Of a stretch of DNA of 64,000 nt, positions 42,051 through 51,459 are shown piece after piece. This DNA comes from JABDQA01 sp963824415 (GTDB lineage: Bacteria; Desulfobacterota; Desulfobulbia; Desulfobulbales; Desulfocapsaceae). The translations under genes were made by a program, and so were the position numbers. Under the pieces are notes generated by a model, which was given only the letters and a program-made list of their open reading frames with translations, did no database searches and was not told where the DNA came from. The stretch lies in assembly GCA_963824415.1 (NCBI GenBank), contig CAWGPM010000014.1:261879-325878 (forward strand), in the 5' to 3' direction. Position 1 is the first letter of the stretch, and each line of letters starts with the position of its first letter.

Positions 42051-43250
42051 ATGGTGTCTTACTATCTCGGCAGGCAGGCCAATATCCTTGACTATGCACT
42101 GGGCAGCCTGAGGCGGCGGGCAGGCAGAAACAGCGCTGTCGTCATCATCTTTGCCCTGGTGATTTTCCTGGTCTCCTCGTTCAGTCTGCTGACCACTGCC
42201 CTGCGTGAGTCGGCCCTGCGCCTGCTGCTGAGCGTGCCCGATATCACTATCCAGCAAATGTCGGCAGGCCGACAGATATCTCTGGCGGAGTCAGCGGTAG
42301 ACGAACTCGAAAAAATTTTCGGCATCAAAGAGATCCGGCCACGGATCTGGGGCTACTATTTTGATGAAACAAACGGGGCGAACTACACTGTTATCGGGGA
42401 TCCCAACTTTTCGATACAGGAGCAGCTCCCCGGCCTGCGCATCGATTACTCATCTGAGCCGGCGCCAGGGCCGTCTGAGTCAGGACTCAGCCCGGTCCTG
42501 CTTGGCGAAGCGGTGCGAAACAACCTGGATTTGGGTAACCGCCGGAGGTTTTCCCTGTTCCGTCCCGACCTGAGCCTGAAATCATTTGTCTCAGTGGGCG
42601 CCTTTGAGTCTTCAACCGCACTGCTCACCGCTGATCTAATCGTGATGGATCTGGCTGCAGCCCGTGATCTTTTTGCAATCCCTGAAGGCGAGGTCACCGA
42701 TATCCTGGTCAGTGTAGCCAATCCGTTGGAGATCGAGACCATTGCCGGAAAGATAGATGGTCGTCTGGACGGAGTCCGGGTACTCACCAAAGAGCGCATC
42801 GCCAAGACCTATCGGGTTGCCTTCGGCTGGCGCTCGGGTTTCGGACTCGCCTGTCTGATCGGTGCAGTGGCTGCCTTCATTATTCTGGCCTGGGATCGCG
42901 CCACCGGACTGAGTCCCGACCAGAAGCGCGAGGTCGGTATTCTGCGGGCACTCGGCTGGCAGGTTGAAGATGTGATCACCTTGCGTTTCTGGGAATCCAT
43001 GGTGATTTGCGCTCTGGCCTTTGGCTTCGGGTATGTGCTGGCCTGGATTCATGTACTCTATTTCGATGCGCTGCTGTTTCGCCCGGTATTGCTGGGCTGG
43101 TCTGTGCTTCGGCCTCCGGTCTCCTTGGCCGTCCAATTTCGCCTGACGGATCTGCTGATCATTTTTTCGCTTTCCGTGCTGCCCTACCTGGCTGCAACGG
43201 TGGTGCCGGCCTGGCGCAGTGCAACCATACGGCCCGACTCGGTGGTCTGA
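42051..43250 (+). CDS. ABC transporter permease, FtsX/MacB-like
   Basis: 399 residues. One N-terminal transmembrane helix (about 25-46: VVIIFALVIFLVSSFSLL), a large periplasmic domain (about 50-265) and three C-terminal helices with FGWRSGFGLACLIGAVAAFI and REVGILRALGWQVEDVITLR, the FtsX-family cytoplasmic loop. Such permeases move no soluble substrate across the membrane in many cases but transmit mechanical force to periplasmic partners. The next gene is the matching ATPase. Confidence 0.85.
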   Translation: MVSYYLGRQANILDYALGSLRRRAGRNSAVVIIFALVIFLVSSFSLLTTALRESALRLLLSVPDITIQQMSAGRQISLAESAVDELEKIFGIKEIRPRIWGYYFDETNGANYTVIGDPNFSIQEQLPGLRIDYSSEPAPGPSESGLSPVLLGEAVRNNLDLGNRRRFSLFRPDLSLKSFVSVGAFESSTALLTADLIVMDLAAARDLFAIPEGEVTDILVSVANPLEIETIAGKIDGRLDGVRVLTKERIAKTYRVAFGWRSGFGLACLIGAVAAFIILAWDRATGLSPDQKREVGILRALGWQVEDVITLRFWESMVICALAFGFGYVLAWIHVLYFDALLFRPVLLGWSVLRPPVSLAVQFRLTDLLIIFSLSVLPYLAATVVPAWRSATIRPDSVV

Positions 43251-43251
43251 T

Positions 43252-43938
43252 ATGAAAATCGAATTGTCGGCGGTGGAAAAATGGTACAACCGGGGGCTGC
43301 CCAACGAGGTCCATGCTCTGCAGCAGATCGAGCTGGCTGTTGCAGAAAACGAGGTTGTCTGCATCCAGGGGCCTTCCGGTTCAGGCAAATCGACCCTGCT
43401 CTGTATTATCGGTGCTCTGTTCGGGCCCACCAGCGGCCGGGCGGCCATCGATGGCAGGAGCCTGGCTCGGCTGCCGGACCGTTTCTTGACCAGATATCGG
43501 CGAGAGCTTGTCGGTTTTATCTTTCAGCGCTTTCAGATCATCGAGGAACTGACCGTTGCAGCCAACGTGGCGTTGCCGCTGCTGCCGCTCGGCGTTTCTC
43601 TGCGAGAACGGAGGCAGCGCACCGCCGAAGCGCTCGAACGGCTGAACATCAGCCATCGCAGCAGCTTTCCAGCCGGTGGAATTTCCGGCGGTGAGCTCCA
43701 GCGGGCAGTCATTGCCCGGGCCCTGATAAACGATCCCGCTATCATTCTTGCCGATGAACCGACCGCGCATCTCGACAGCCGCCTGAGTCTGCAGTTTATG
43801 AATATTATCGAAGAATTGAAAGTGGCCGGAAAGACCATCGTGATCGCTTCGCATGACCCGCTGGTCTTCGACCACCCGGTAATTGATCGGTGTCTGTTTA
43901 TGCGCGATGGACGGCTGACAGCGCACCAGCCCGACTGA
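43252..43938 (+). CDS. ABC transporter ATP-binding protein, LolD/MacB-type
   Basis: 228 residues from ATG 43252, one base after the permease stop; the upstream frame has no support. Walker A GPSGSGKSTLL, Q-loop FQRFQIIEELT, signature ISGGELQRAVIARAL and Walker B IILADEPTAHLD with His in the switch region. The size and the FtsX-like partner place it with the LolD/MacB group. It probably powers copper or cofactor handling with NosL. Confidence 0.9.
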   Translation: MKIELSAVEKWYNRGLPNEVHALQQIELAVAENEVVCIQGPSGSGKSTLLCIIGALFGPTSGRAAIDGRSLARLPDRFLTRYRRELVGFIFQRFQIIEELTVAANVALPLLPLGVSLRERRQRTAEALERLNISHRSSFPAGGISGGELQRAVIARALINDPAIILADEPTAHLDSRLSLQFMNIIEELKVAGKTIVIASHDPLVFDHPVIDRCLFMRDGRLTAHQPD

Positions 43939-43941
43939 CAA

Positions 43942-44979
43942 ATGGTTCTGGAAGCCTTCTCCATTGCCCTGCTGGGCTGTTCCGCGGCAGTCATTTTCCT
44001 GGCTGTGATCGGGGCCGCCAGCGGCTGGCAGGTTTTGCGCTGGTGGGACATCGGCTCCGATTCAGAAACGCAGATCGGATTGGAACAGCGGGTCTGGCTG
44101 GCCGCTACCCTGGTTCAATTCGGCCTGATCATCGAACTCTTCTCGCTGATACTTTTCGTGCTTGCCGCTGATTACTTTTCCACCATCCTGAGAGGTGCCA
44201 TGTGCGCCGCCGGCGCGCTGACGGCCAACCCTTATGGGCTGCCGGCCTTGGGCTGCAAGATCGCGGCCCTGTTTGCCAGCGGGCTGTGGATCGTCCTGCA
44301 CCGCATCGATATCGGCTCCGAACACTATCCGCTGACCCGGTTGAAGTGTGTCTGGCTGCTGGTGCTTCTGCCTCTGCTCATTGGCGACGGCGTCCTCGTT
44401 TACCTGTATCTGAGCAGTCTCGAACCGGAAATCATCACCTCCTGCTGCGGGGTGCTGTTCGGCGAGACAACCGGCAACGGCTATAGCCTGCTTGGCCATC
44501 TGGCCCCCGGAGTGTTGCTGATCCTGGTCTGTATCGGGCTGGTGCTGTTGATCGGGGTTTCCGTGGTACTGCTGATCCAGCCGCAGGGACAGAACTCGAT
44601 CCTGAGGCTGGCGAGCTGGTGCGCGATGTGCGGCTGGGCCTTTTTTTACCTGCTCTCGCTGGTGGTGATCACGGTCCTGGTCAGTCCCTATGTGTATGCC
44701 CTGCCTCACCACCGCTGCCCGTTCGACCTGCTCAAGGCGCCTTACTGGCCGACCGGCTGGCCGCTCTATATCTTTCTCCATGGTGCGGTGCTGGCCGGAC
44801 TTGGAGCAGGCCTCGTACAACTGCTCAACACCGGGCCGCACGCCGGCACCCTGGCCCAGGCCGGGAGCCGGCGGTTCGTCCGGCGGGCGGTGCTGTTGAG
44901 CCTTATTCTGCTTGGCGCTTACCTGGTTGTGGCCGCTTATCATCCGCTGATTTATCTGCTGGCCGGGGGTGAGCGATAA
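43942..44979 (+). CDS. Polytopic membrane protein in the nosL cluster
   Basis: 345 residues with about eight hydrophobic helices. Conserved-looking polar spots include LGCKIAALFASGLWIVLHRI, a SCCGVLFGE loop and ALPHHRCPFDLLKAPYWPTG, where His-His-x-Cys and Cys-Cys could bind metal or heme. I do not recognise a family name. It follows the ATPase by three bases and so belongs to the operon. Confidence 0.7.
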   Translation: MVLEAFSIALLGCSAAVIFLAVIGAASGWQVLRWWDIGSDSETQIGLEQRVWLAATLVQFGLIIELFSLILFVLAADYFSTILRGAMCAAGALTANPYGLPALGCKIAALFASGLWIVLHRIDIGSEHYPLTRLKCVWLLVLLPLLIGDGVLVYLYLSSLEPEIITSCCGVLFGETTGNGYSLLGHLAPGVLLILVCIGLVLLIGVSVVLLIQPQGQNSILRLASWCAMCGWAFFYLLSLVVITVLVSPYVYALPHHRCPFDLLKAPYWPTGWPLYIFLHGAVLAGLGAGLVQLLNTGPHAGTLAQAGSRRFVRRAVLLSLILLGAYLVVAAYHPLIYLLAGGER

Positions 44980-45138
44980 ATTGAGCAAAAGCGGTGATTG
45001 TCGTTTATTTTTTGGCCCAACGGTTATAGAGTTATGCTGACGAGACGGATCGGTTACCCGGGTTATCGTCTGCAGGCCGGAGTCGGACCTAATGGCATGC
45101 AGATGCAGGAATAACACTCAGCCATGACGCACTGACCA

Positions 45139-48100
45139 ATGACAGCACATTCCGCTGTTCTGCCAACATCCTTTGATCCGCATTTCAAGGTTTTCCATGA
45201 ACTGATGCCTTTCAAGGTGCAGGAGATTCTGCTGGTCTCCAGTCTCTACGACGCCTATATCATGGAAGAAGACGGCAGCATCACCACCAAGCTCATTCAT
45301 GAGTATCATGGGCTTAACCTGAGCAAGGCACCCAAGGTTACCCGGGTGTCAAGTGCTGAGGAGGCGCTGGCCAAGCTCCAGGACAAACATTTCGATCTGG
45401 TCATTACCATGCCCTATCTGGTCGGTATGGATGCCTTCAACCTGGGCAGGCAGATCAAAGAGATCAAGCCGTGGCTGCCGGTGGTCCTGCTCACCCATAA
45501 CCTCAGAAGCCTCTACCCGTTGCCGGCCAATGTGGACCGCCGCGCCATCGACGATATTTTCCTCTGGTGCTGCGAGGACGATCTGCTGATGGCCATCATC
45601 AAAAACGTCGAAGACCACGCCAACGTGGATAACGATACGGCCCGGGCAATGGTCCGGGTCATTATCTATGTCGAGGACAGCCCCGACTACCGGTCGCTTT
45701 TTCTGCCGGCTATTTACCGCGAAGTGGTCAGGCAGACCCAGGCAGTTCTCGACGAAAGCATCAATGAGCGCCATCGTCTTTTGCGCATGCGGGCCCGGCC
45801 GAAAATTCTGATGGCGCACAGCTATGAAGAGGCCCTGGCGCTTTATGAAAACTACAAACCCTTTGTCTTTGCGGTCATTTCAGACGCCCGCTTTCCCCGA
45901 AACGGCAAGGTCGACCCGCAGGCGGGGGTACATTTTCTGGCGGGCATCCGGAAGGAGGTGCCAGATCTGCCGATGCTGATGCTCTCCTCCGAGGAGGCCA
46001 ACAGACAGCGGGCACGAGAGATCCCGGCGGTATTTATCGCCAAGCAGTCACCCGACATTCACCAGGAGCTGCACCAGTTCTTTTTGAGTTACCTTGGGTT
46101 CGGTGATTTTATTTTCAGGCTGCCAGACGGCAGCCCGATCAGTCATGCCTCATCCATCGTCGAGTTTGAACGGCAACTGGCAGATATTCCGGATGAATCG
46201 CTGCATTATCATGCCACCCGCAATCATTTCTCCAACTGGATGATGGCCCGCTCCGAGGTCGGTCTGGCCCGCCGGCTGCACCGTGACTTCATCGGTGATA
46301 TCGATCAACTCGCGGTGATGCGGGAAACTATTATCGACAAAGTAAGAGATCTGCGCCGGCTGCGGCAGAAAGGGGTTATTACCCGTTTTGACAGACACAA
46401 CTACGAACCTGACATCACCGAATTCGTAAAAATCGGCGAGGGTCCGATCGGCGGTAAGGCCCGCGGCCTGGCATTTATCTGGTCATACCTGCAGCGACCG
46501 GAATCAGCAGAATCGGTGCTGTCGAAACATCCGGTTACCATTCCCCGGACAGTGGTGATCTCTGCCGAAGGGTTTGATGATTTTATCAGCCAGAACCATC
46601 TGGAGATCCCTGCACATGCCAGCGATGAACAGATCGCCGACCTGTTCATCGACGCCCGGCTGCCTTCCTGGCTGCGCCAGGAGCTGGAAGCGTTTCTGCA
46701 ACAATGCGACTTTCCGCTTTCGGTGCGCTCGTCGAGTCTGCTCGAAGACGGCCGGTTCAGACCCTATGCAGGACTGTATTCCACCTATTTTCTAACCAAC
46801 AATCATGACGATTTTGGTGAGCGATTGAGCCAGCTCGAATGTGCGGTGAGAATGGTTTATGCCTCCACCTTGTTCGAGGGCCCCCAGGTCTTCTCCCGCG
46901 GGGCCGGTTCCAGCGGCCGGGATGATTCGATGGCGGTGATCGTCCAGGAAATGGTCGGAGCCAATCATAACTCGCGCTGGTACCCGGCTCTGTCAGGGGT
47001 GGCCCAGTCCCATAACTACTATCCGGTCCAGGATATGAAGCCGGCAGAAGGTATTGCCCATATAGCGCTCGGTATCGGTAAAACGGTGGTGGAGGGTGAG
47101 CGCAATCTGCGTTTTTCCCCGGCCCATCCTCAGAAACTGATCCAGTTTTCCACCGTGGAAGATATCCTGGATAATTGTCAGCGGCAGCTCTATGCGCTGG
47201 ATATGGGCAGTTCAGACTGCCTGAATCGGCACAACGCCAACCTGGTTCGCTATGAGGTCCAGGAGGTTGCCTCCGATCAGCCGGTCAGGCTGCTCGCCTC
47301 GACCTATATCACCGAGGAGAACCGGATCAGAGATGTTGATATGGCCGGGGTCAAGGTGCTGACCTTTGCCCAGATCCTCAAATATTCGACTTACCCGCTG
47401 CCGGCAATACTCTCAGAGCTGCTCCAGATTGGCCGCGCCGGAATGGGCAGTGAAATCGAGATCGAGTTTGCGGTACAGCTCGGTAAAAGCATCGCCGAGA
47501 GTACCTTCTATCTGCTGCAGATCAGGCCGATGATCACCGGCGGGGAGCGGGCCGACGTGAATATCTGTGAGCATGAAATCGAGCAGGCGATCTGCTATTC
47601 GACCCAGAGTCTCGGGCACGGCAGAATAAATAGCATCAGAGATATCATCTTCGTCAAGCCCGATACCTTCGACCCGGCGGCAACTATTGAAATCGCCGCA
47701 GAAATCGGTACCATTAACCGCAGTCTGCAAACCGAGCGCAGGAATTTCCTGCTGATCGGTCCGGGGCGCTGGGGGACCAATGACCGCTGGCTTGGTATCC
47801 CGGTGCAGTGGGCCGATATTTCAGGTGTCCAGGCTATTGTCGAGGTCAGAAGCGATCTGTTGCGGGCCGACCCGTCCCAGGGGTCGCATTTTTTTCAGAA
47901 TATAACCTCGCTGGGCATCTCTTATCTGACCGTCGACGAGAAAAATAAAGGGGCTGCAGATGGCGGGGGCGATAAAATCGACTGGGACTGGCTGCTTCAG
48001 GTCGAGCCGCATCAGGACGGCCGCTGGGTGCGCCACCTGCGCCTCGATTATCCCTTGACCATAAAATGCGAGGGCCGGAATTCAACCGGCATTGTGATGT

Positions 48101-48144
48101 ATCGCGAAGATTTGATTAACAGAACCTGCAGCATTGATGACTAA
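45139..48144 (+). CDS. Receiver-domain plus pyruvate/phosphate dikinase-like (PEP-synthase N-terminal) hybrid protein
   Basis: 1001 residues. N-terminal half: two response-regulator-like domains (about 25-155, EILLVSSLYDAYIMEEDG; about 175-310, VIIYVEDSPDYRSLF with MLSSEE and IAKQSP). C-terminal half: PPDK/PEPS ATP-binding domain with GPIGGKARGLAFIWSYL, VRSSSLLEDGRFRPYAGLYS and QIRPMI. The His-bearing swivelling domain and the PEP-binding TIM barrel are absent, so it cannot be a complete PEP synthase. It could be a phosphotransfer regulator or sense ATP/pyruvate; the partner is unknown. Confidence 0.82.
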   Translation: MTAHSAVLPTSFDPHFKVFHELMPFKVQEILLVSSLYDAYIMEEDGSITTKLIHEYHGLNLSKAPKVTRVSSAEEALAKLQDKHFDLVITMPYLVGMDAFNLGRQIKEIKPWLPVVLLTHNLRSLYPLPANVDRRAIDDIFLWCCEDDLLMAIIKNVEDHANVDNDTARAMVRVIIYVEDSPDYRSLFLPAIYREVVRQTQAVLDESINERHRLLRMRARPKILMAHSYEEALALYENYKPFVFAVISDARFPRNGKVDPQAGVHFLAGIRKEVPDLPMLMLSSEEANRQRAREIPAVFIAKQSPDIHQELHQFFLSYLGFGDFIFRLPDGSPISHASSIVEFERQLADIPDESLHYHATRNHFSNWMMARSEVGLARRLHRDFIGDIDQLAVMRETIIDKVRDLRRLRQKGVITRFDRHNYEPDITEFVKIGEGPIGGKARGLAFIWSYLQRPESAESVLSKHPVTIPRTVVISAEGFDDFISQNHLEIPAHASDEQIADLFIDARLPSWLRQELEAFLQQCDFPLSVRSSSLLEDGRFRPYAGLYSTYFLTNNHDDFGERLSQLECAVRMVYASTLFEGPQVFSRGAGSSGRDDSMAVIVQEMVGANHNSRWYPALSGVAQSHNYYPVQDMKPAEGIAHIALGIGKTVVEGERNLRFSPAHPQKLIQFSTVEDILDNCQRQLYALDMGSSDCLNRHNANLVRYEVQEVASDQPVRLLASTYITEENRIRDVDMAGVKVLTFAQILKYSTYPLPAILSELLQIGRAGMGSEIEIEFAVQLGKSIAESTFYLLQIRPMITGGERADVNICEHEIEQAICYSTQSLGHGRINSIRDIIFVKPDTFDPAATIEIAAEIGTINRSLQTERRNFLLIGPGRWGTNDRWLGIPVQWADISGVQAIVEVRSDLLRADPSQGSHFFQNITSLGISYLTVDEKNKGAADGGGDKIDWDWLLQVEPHQDGRWVRHLRLDYPLTIKCEGRNSTGIVMYREDLINRTCSIDD

Positions 48145-48182
48145 AAAGAAGGCAGCCATCCGATTAACAAAAAGGAGAAGTC

Positions 48183-49532
48183 ATGGAACAGATTGTCGAG
48201 CTGATTAAGTCCAGAGATCCTGAACAATATGAGTTTCATCAGGCCGTCGAGGAAGTGGTCGAATCGGTCAGGCCGGTCCTGGATCGAAATCCGGAATATC
48301 GTCAGCAGGCGGTGCTGGAGCGGATTACCGAGCCGGAACGGGTGGTGATGTTCAGGGTGCCCTGGATGACGGATAACGGTCAGGTGCAGGTCAATCGCGG
48401 TTTCAGGGTCGAAATGAACAGCGCCATCGGCCCTTACAAGGGAGGCCTGCGTTTCCATCCCTCGGTCAATCTGGGCATTATCAAGTTCCTGGCCTTCGAG
48501 CAGGTCTTCAAGAATTCGCTGACCACGCTGGCCATGGGCGGCGGCAAGGGCGGTTCCGATTTCGACCCGAAAGGCAAGTCGGACAATGAGGTTATGCGTT
48601 TCTGCCAGTCCTTCATGGCAGAGCTGTATCGGCATATCGGCCCCAACACCGACGTGCCGGCCGGCGACATCGGGGTCGGGGCACGTGAGATCGGTTATCT
48701 GTTCGGGATGTACAAAAAACTGCGCAATGAGTTCACCGGGGTGCTCACCGGCAAGAGCCTGAACTGGGGCGGCAGCCTGATCCGCCCCGAAGCCACCGGC
48801 TATGGTGTGGTCTATTTCGCCGCTGAGATGCTTGCCACCCGGGGGGAAACCTTCGAGAACAAGCTCTGCCTGGTGTCAGGCTCCGGCAATGTGGCCCAGT
48901 TCACTACCGAGAAGGTGATCGAGCTGGGTGGCAGGGTGCTCACCCTGTCCGACTCTTCGGGCTATATCTTCGATGAGCAGGGCATCGATACGCAAAAACT
49001 GGCCTATGTGATGGAGCTCAAAAACATCCGTAGGGGGCGGATCGAAGAATATACCGACAAGTATCCGGGCAGTGTCTATGTCCCGGTCGATCCTGCGCTT
49101 GACTATAATCCGCTCTGGGATCACAGGGCCGACTGCGCGCTGCCGGCCGCAACGCAGAACGAGATCAACGCCAAAGATGCGGCCAACCTGATGAAAAACG
49201 GCGTCTACCTGGTCAGTGAGGGGGCCAATATGCCATCCACGCCGGAGGCCGTCGACCAGTTTATCGACAACCGTATTCTGTATGGTCCGGGCAAGGCCGC
49301 CAATGCCGGCGGCGTGGCTGTGTCCGGACTGGAGATGGCCCAGAACTCGATGCGGCTGGCCTGGCCCCGGGAGGAGGTCGATACGCGGCTGCAGCATATC
49401 ATGAAATCGATTCATCGCACCTGCCTCGAGGCCGGGCGCGATTTCGGGGTTGAGGGTAACTATGTAGCCGGCGCCAATATTGCCGGATTTGTTAAAGTCG
49501 TCAATGCGATGCTCGATCAGGGACTAGTCTAG
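48183..49532 (+). CDS. gdhA: NADP-type glutamate dehydrogenase
   Basis: 449 residues, the usual hexameric GDH length, with AAGGAG before the ATG. MGGGKGGSDFDPKGKSDNE holds the catalytic lysines, PYKGGLRFHPSVN binds glutamate, and VSGSGNVAQF is the Rossmann motif. The C-terminal NAGGVAVSGLEMAQNS is typical. It assimilates ammonium into 2-oxoglutarate with NADPH. Thirty-eight bases downstream of the receiver hybrid gene. Confidence 0.95.
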   Translation: MEQIVELIKSRDPEQYEFHQAVEEVVESVRPVLDRNPEYRQQAVLERITEPERVVMFRVPWMTDNGQVQVNRGFRVEMNSAIGPYKGGLRFHPSVNLGIIKFLAFEQVFKNSLTTLAMGGGKGGSDFDPKGKSDNEVMRFCQSFMAELYRHIGPNTDVPAGDIGVGAREIGYLFGMYKKLRNEFTGVLTGKSLNWGGSLIRPEATGYGVVYFAAEMLATRGETFENKLCLVSGSGNVAQFTTEKVIELGGRVLTLSDSSGYIFDEQGIDTQKLAYVMELKNIRRGRIEEYTDKYPGSVYVPVDPALDYNPLWDHRADCALPAATQNEINAKDAANLMKNGVYLVSEGANMPSTPEAVDQFIDNRILYGPGKAANAGGVAVSGLEMAQNSMRLAWPREEVDTRLQHIMKSIHRTCLEAGRDFGVEGNYVAGANIAGFVKVVNAMLDQGLV

Positions 49533-49556
49533 GAGCGCATTTTACGGGATTGGATA

Positions 49557-50297
49557 ATGTCGTTGTATGATCGTCAGTGCGGCCAGGAATTCGCCCAGCT
49601 CCAGAGCCAGCTCGACCGCTATTTTGTCAATATGTCGATGGAGTGCCCGTATATGCTGCCCTATACGTCCACATTCTATCAGGCCCTGTTCGGGCCGATC
49701 ACCGACCATATCATGGAGCTCTTCCTGGCGGCGGGCTATCGGCGCAACGGTAACAGCCTTTATACGATGCGCTGTGTGGATTGTGACGGCTGCATCCCGA
49801 TCAGGCTGCACCCCGCCGAGTTCAGAGCGAACAGAAGTCAGCGGCGGGTGGCCAGGAAAAACCGTGATATCTCGGTCCATTTCAACTCGGTGCAGATGAC
49901 TGAAGAAAACCTGCAGCTCTGTGAGCAATTTCTGCAGACCCGCTACCCACAGAAAAACAACACCGCGTTGGGCTATTACTCCGGTTTTTTCCTCAATCAT
50001 ATCGTCACCTCGCTGGAGCTGCATTACCGCAAAGACGGCAGACTGCTTGGCAACGGCATCATCGATATCGGCGAGAACTGGATGAATGCGGTATATTTCT
50101 TTTTCGATGTTGGAGAAGCGCAGCGCAGCCTGGGCACATTCAATATCCTGACCATGATAGATTTCTGCCTGCAGAAAAATATCGACTATCTATACCTCGG
50201 CTATTACATAGAAGATGTTTCGTCCATGGACTACAAAGCGCGCTTCAGGCCCCATTACCTGAGAAGAAATGATGCCTGGCAGCGCGCGGCAACATGA
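49557..50297 (+). CDS. Arginyl/leucyl-tRNA--protein transferase (Ate1/Bpt-like)
   Basis: 246 residues. N-terminal CPYMLPYTSTFYQALFG and MRCVDCDGCIPIRLHPAEF carry the cysteines of the family; the C-terminal GNAT-like fold includes AVYFFFDVGEAQRSLGTFNI and YLYLGYYIEDVSSMDYKARF. Bpt/Ate enzymes add Leu or Arg to N-terminal residues, tagging proteins for ClpSAP degradation. It follows gdhA by 24 bases. Confidence 0.88.
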   Translation: MSLYDRQCGQEFAQLQSQLDRYFVNMSMECPYMLPYTSTFYQALFGPITDHIMELFLAAGYRRNGNSLYTMRCVDCDGCIPIRLHPAEFRANRSQRRVARKNRDISVHFNSVQMTEENLQLCEQFLQTRYPQKNNTALGYYSGFFLNHIVTSLELHYRKDGRLLGNGIIDIGENWMNAVYFFFDVGEAQRSLGTFNILTMIDFCLQKNIDYLYLGYYIEDVSSMDYKARFRPHYLRRNDAWQRAAT

Positions 50298-50320
50298 AGC
50301 GTTGCGCAATAGACGACTGA

Positions 50321-50381
50321 CCTGGCTATCTCACGAGTTGAGACAGCAATGGCTATTTGTTGTTTTTCAATAAATGTCAGG
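50321..50381 (+). repeat. Dispersed intergenic element, copy 4 (internally deleted, 61 bases)
   Basis: Has the 5' end CCTGGCTATCTCACGAGTTG then GAGACAGC, and joins directly to the 3' end TTTGTTGTTTTTC through ATAAATGTCAGG. About 195 bases, including the hairpin, are missing. Both terminal repeats are kept. It lies 14 bases before the amrS start codon. Confidence 0.68.
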
Positions 50382-50395
50382 CTGATTTGGAATCG

Positions 50396-51400
50396 ATGAA
50401 AGAAGCGCTTTTCTATCAGACAGAAAATCAAACGGTCGTCTGCGGACTCTGCGCTCACCGCTGCAGGATCAAACCAGGCAGGCGGGGCATTTGCGGGGTT
50501 CGGGAGAATCAGGACGGCACACTCTATAGCCTGGCCTATGGCAGGATTTCGGCCGAGCATGTCGATCCGGTGGAAAAGAAGCCGCTCTATCACTTTTTGC
50601 CCGGCTCCCTGACCTGCTCCATTGCCACGGTTGGCTGCAATTTCAAGTGTCTGCACTGCCAGAACTACTCTCTCTCCCAGTCGGGGGCACAAATCGGCCG
50701 GACGGCTTACCACCAGCGAAAGCCGGAAGAGATAGTCGATTTGGCTCAGCAGCAGGGCTGCCGCTCAATCAGCTACACCTATTCGGAGCCGACCATTTTT
50801 ATTGAATTCGCCCTGGATTGTGCCAGACTAGCCAGAGAGCGCGGGCTGAAAAACATCTTCGTTTCGAACGGCTACATGACCCGGGAGGCGGCAGAGGCCC
50901 TGTCTTCAATCCTGGACGGTATCAATATCGATATCAAGTCGTTTTCCGAGTTGTTTTATCTACAGACCTGTGGCGGCGGACTCCAGCAGGTGCTCGATAA
51001 CGTCCGGTTTTTCTTTCAGCGCGGCGTCTGGGTGGAGGTGACTACCCTGGTCATACCCGGGCTCAACGATGCCGATGAAGAGTTGCGCTCCATTGCACGT
51101 TTTATTGCATCCTGCGATCCAGCCATGCCCTGGCATGTCTCCGCCTTCAGGCCGACCTTCAAGATGACGGATCGCCCCCCCACGAGCGCAGAGTCGCTGC
51201 TCAGGGCCAGACAGATCGGTTTCGATGCCGGACTTCATCACGTCTATGTCGGCAACATTGTCGGTGGCGGGGGAGAGGATACCCGGTGCCCTGCCTGCGG
51301 TGAAAGGGTTATCAGCCGGCACGGCTTTTCGATCAGGCAGAATCTGCTGAGCCGAAACCGCTGCCCATTCTGCTCCGCCGCAATCAGCGGGGTCTGGTAA
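50396..51400 (+). CDS. amrS: AmmeMemoRadiSam-system radical SAM enzyme (AmrS-like)
   Basis: 334 residues from ATG 50396; the frame extends to 50357 but that part is repeat copy 4. The radical SAM motif is GCNFKCLHC (Cx3Cx2C) preceded by an N-terminal cysteine pair region CGLCAHRCRIKPGRRGICGV typical of PflA/AmrS relatives. C-terminal CPACGERV and RCPFCSAAI form a zinc ribbon. AmrS is usually found with AmmeMemo (MEMO1) and AMMECR1 proteins, which are not seen nearby, so its role is open. Confidence 0.85.
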   Translation: MKEALFYQTENQTVVCGLCAHRCRIKPGRRGICGVRENQDGTLYSLAYGRISAEHVDPVEKKPLYHFLPGSLTCSIATVGCNFKCLHCQNYSLSQSGAQIGRTAYHQRKPEEIVDLAQQQGCRSISYTYSEPTIFIEFALDCARLARERGLKNIFVSNGYMTREAAEALSSILDGINIDIKSFSELFYLQTCGGGLQQVLDNVRFFFQRGVWVEVTTLVIPGLNDADEELRSIARFIASCDPAMPWHVSAFRPTFKMTDRPPTSAESLLRARQIGFDAGLHHVYVGNIVGGGGEDTRCPACGERVISRHGFSIRQNLLSRNRCPFCSAAISGVW

Positions 51401-51459
51401 GGCGGACTATCAGGCTGCCCGGCAGACGCAATTAGCCCAGCCGCTTTGTTCAGCCGCTC

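Noticed and set aside
44062..45117. 351-codon reverse frame over the membrane protein gene
   Set aside because: Gln/His-rich shadow of a G+C-rich membrane gene in the opposite strand.
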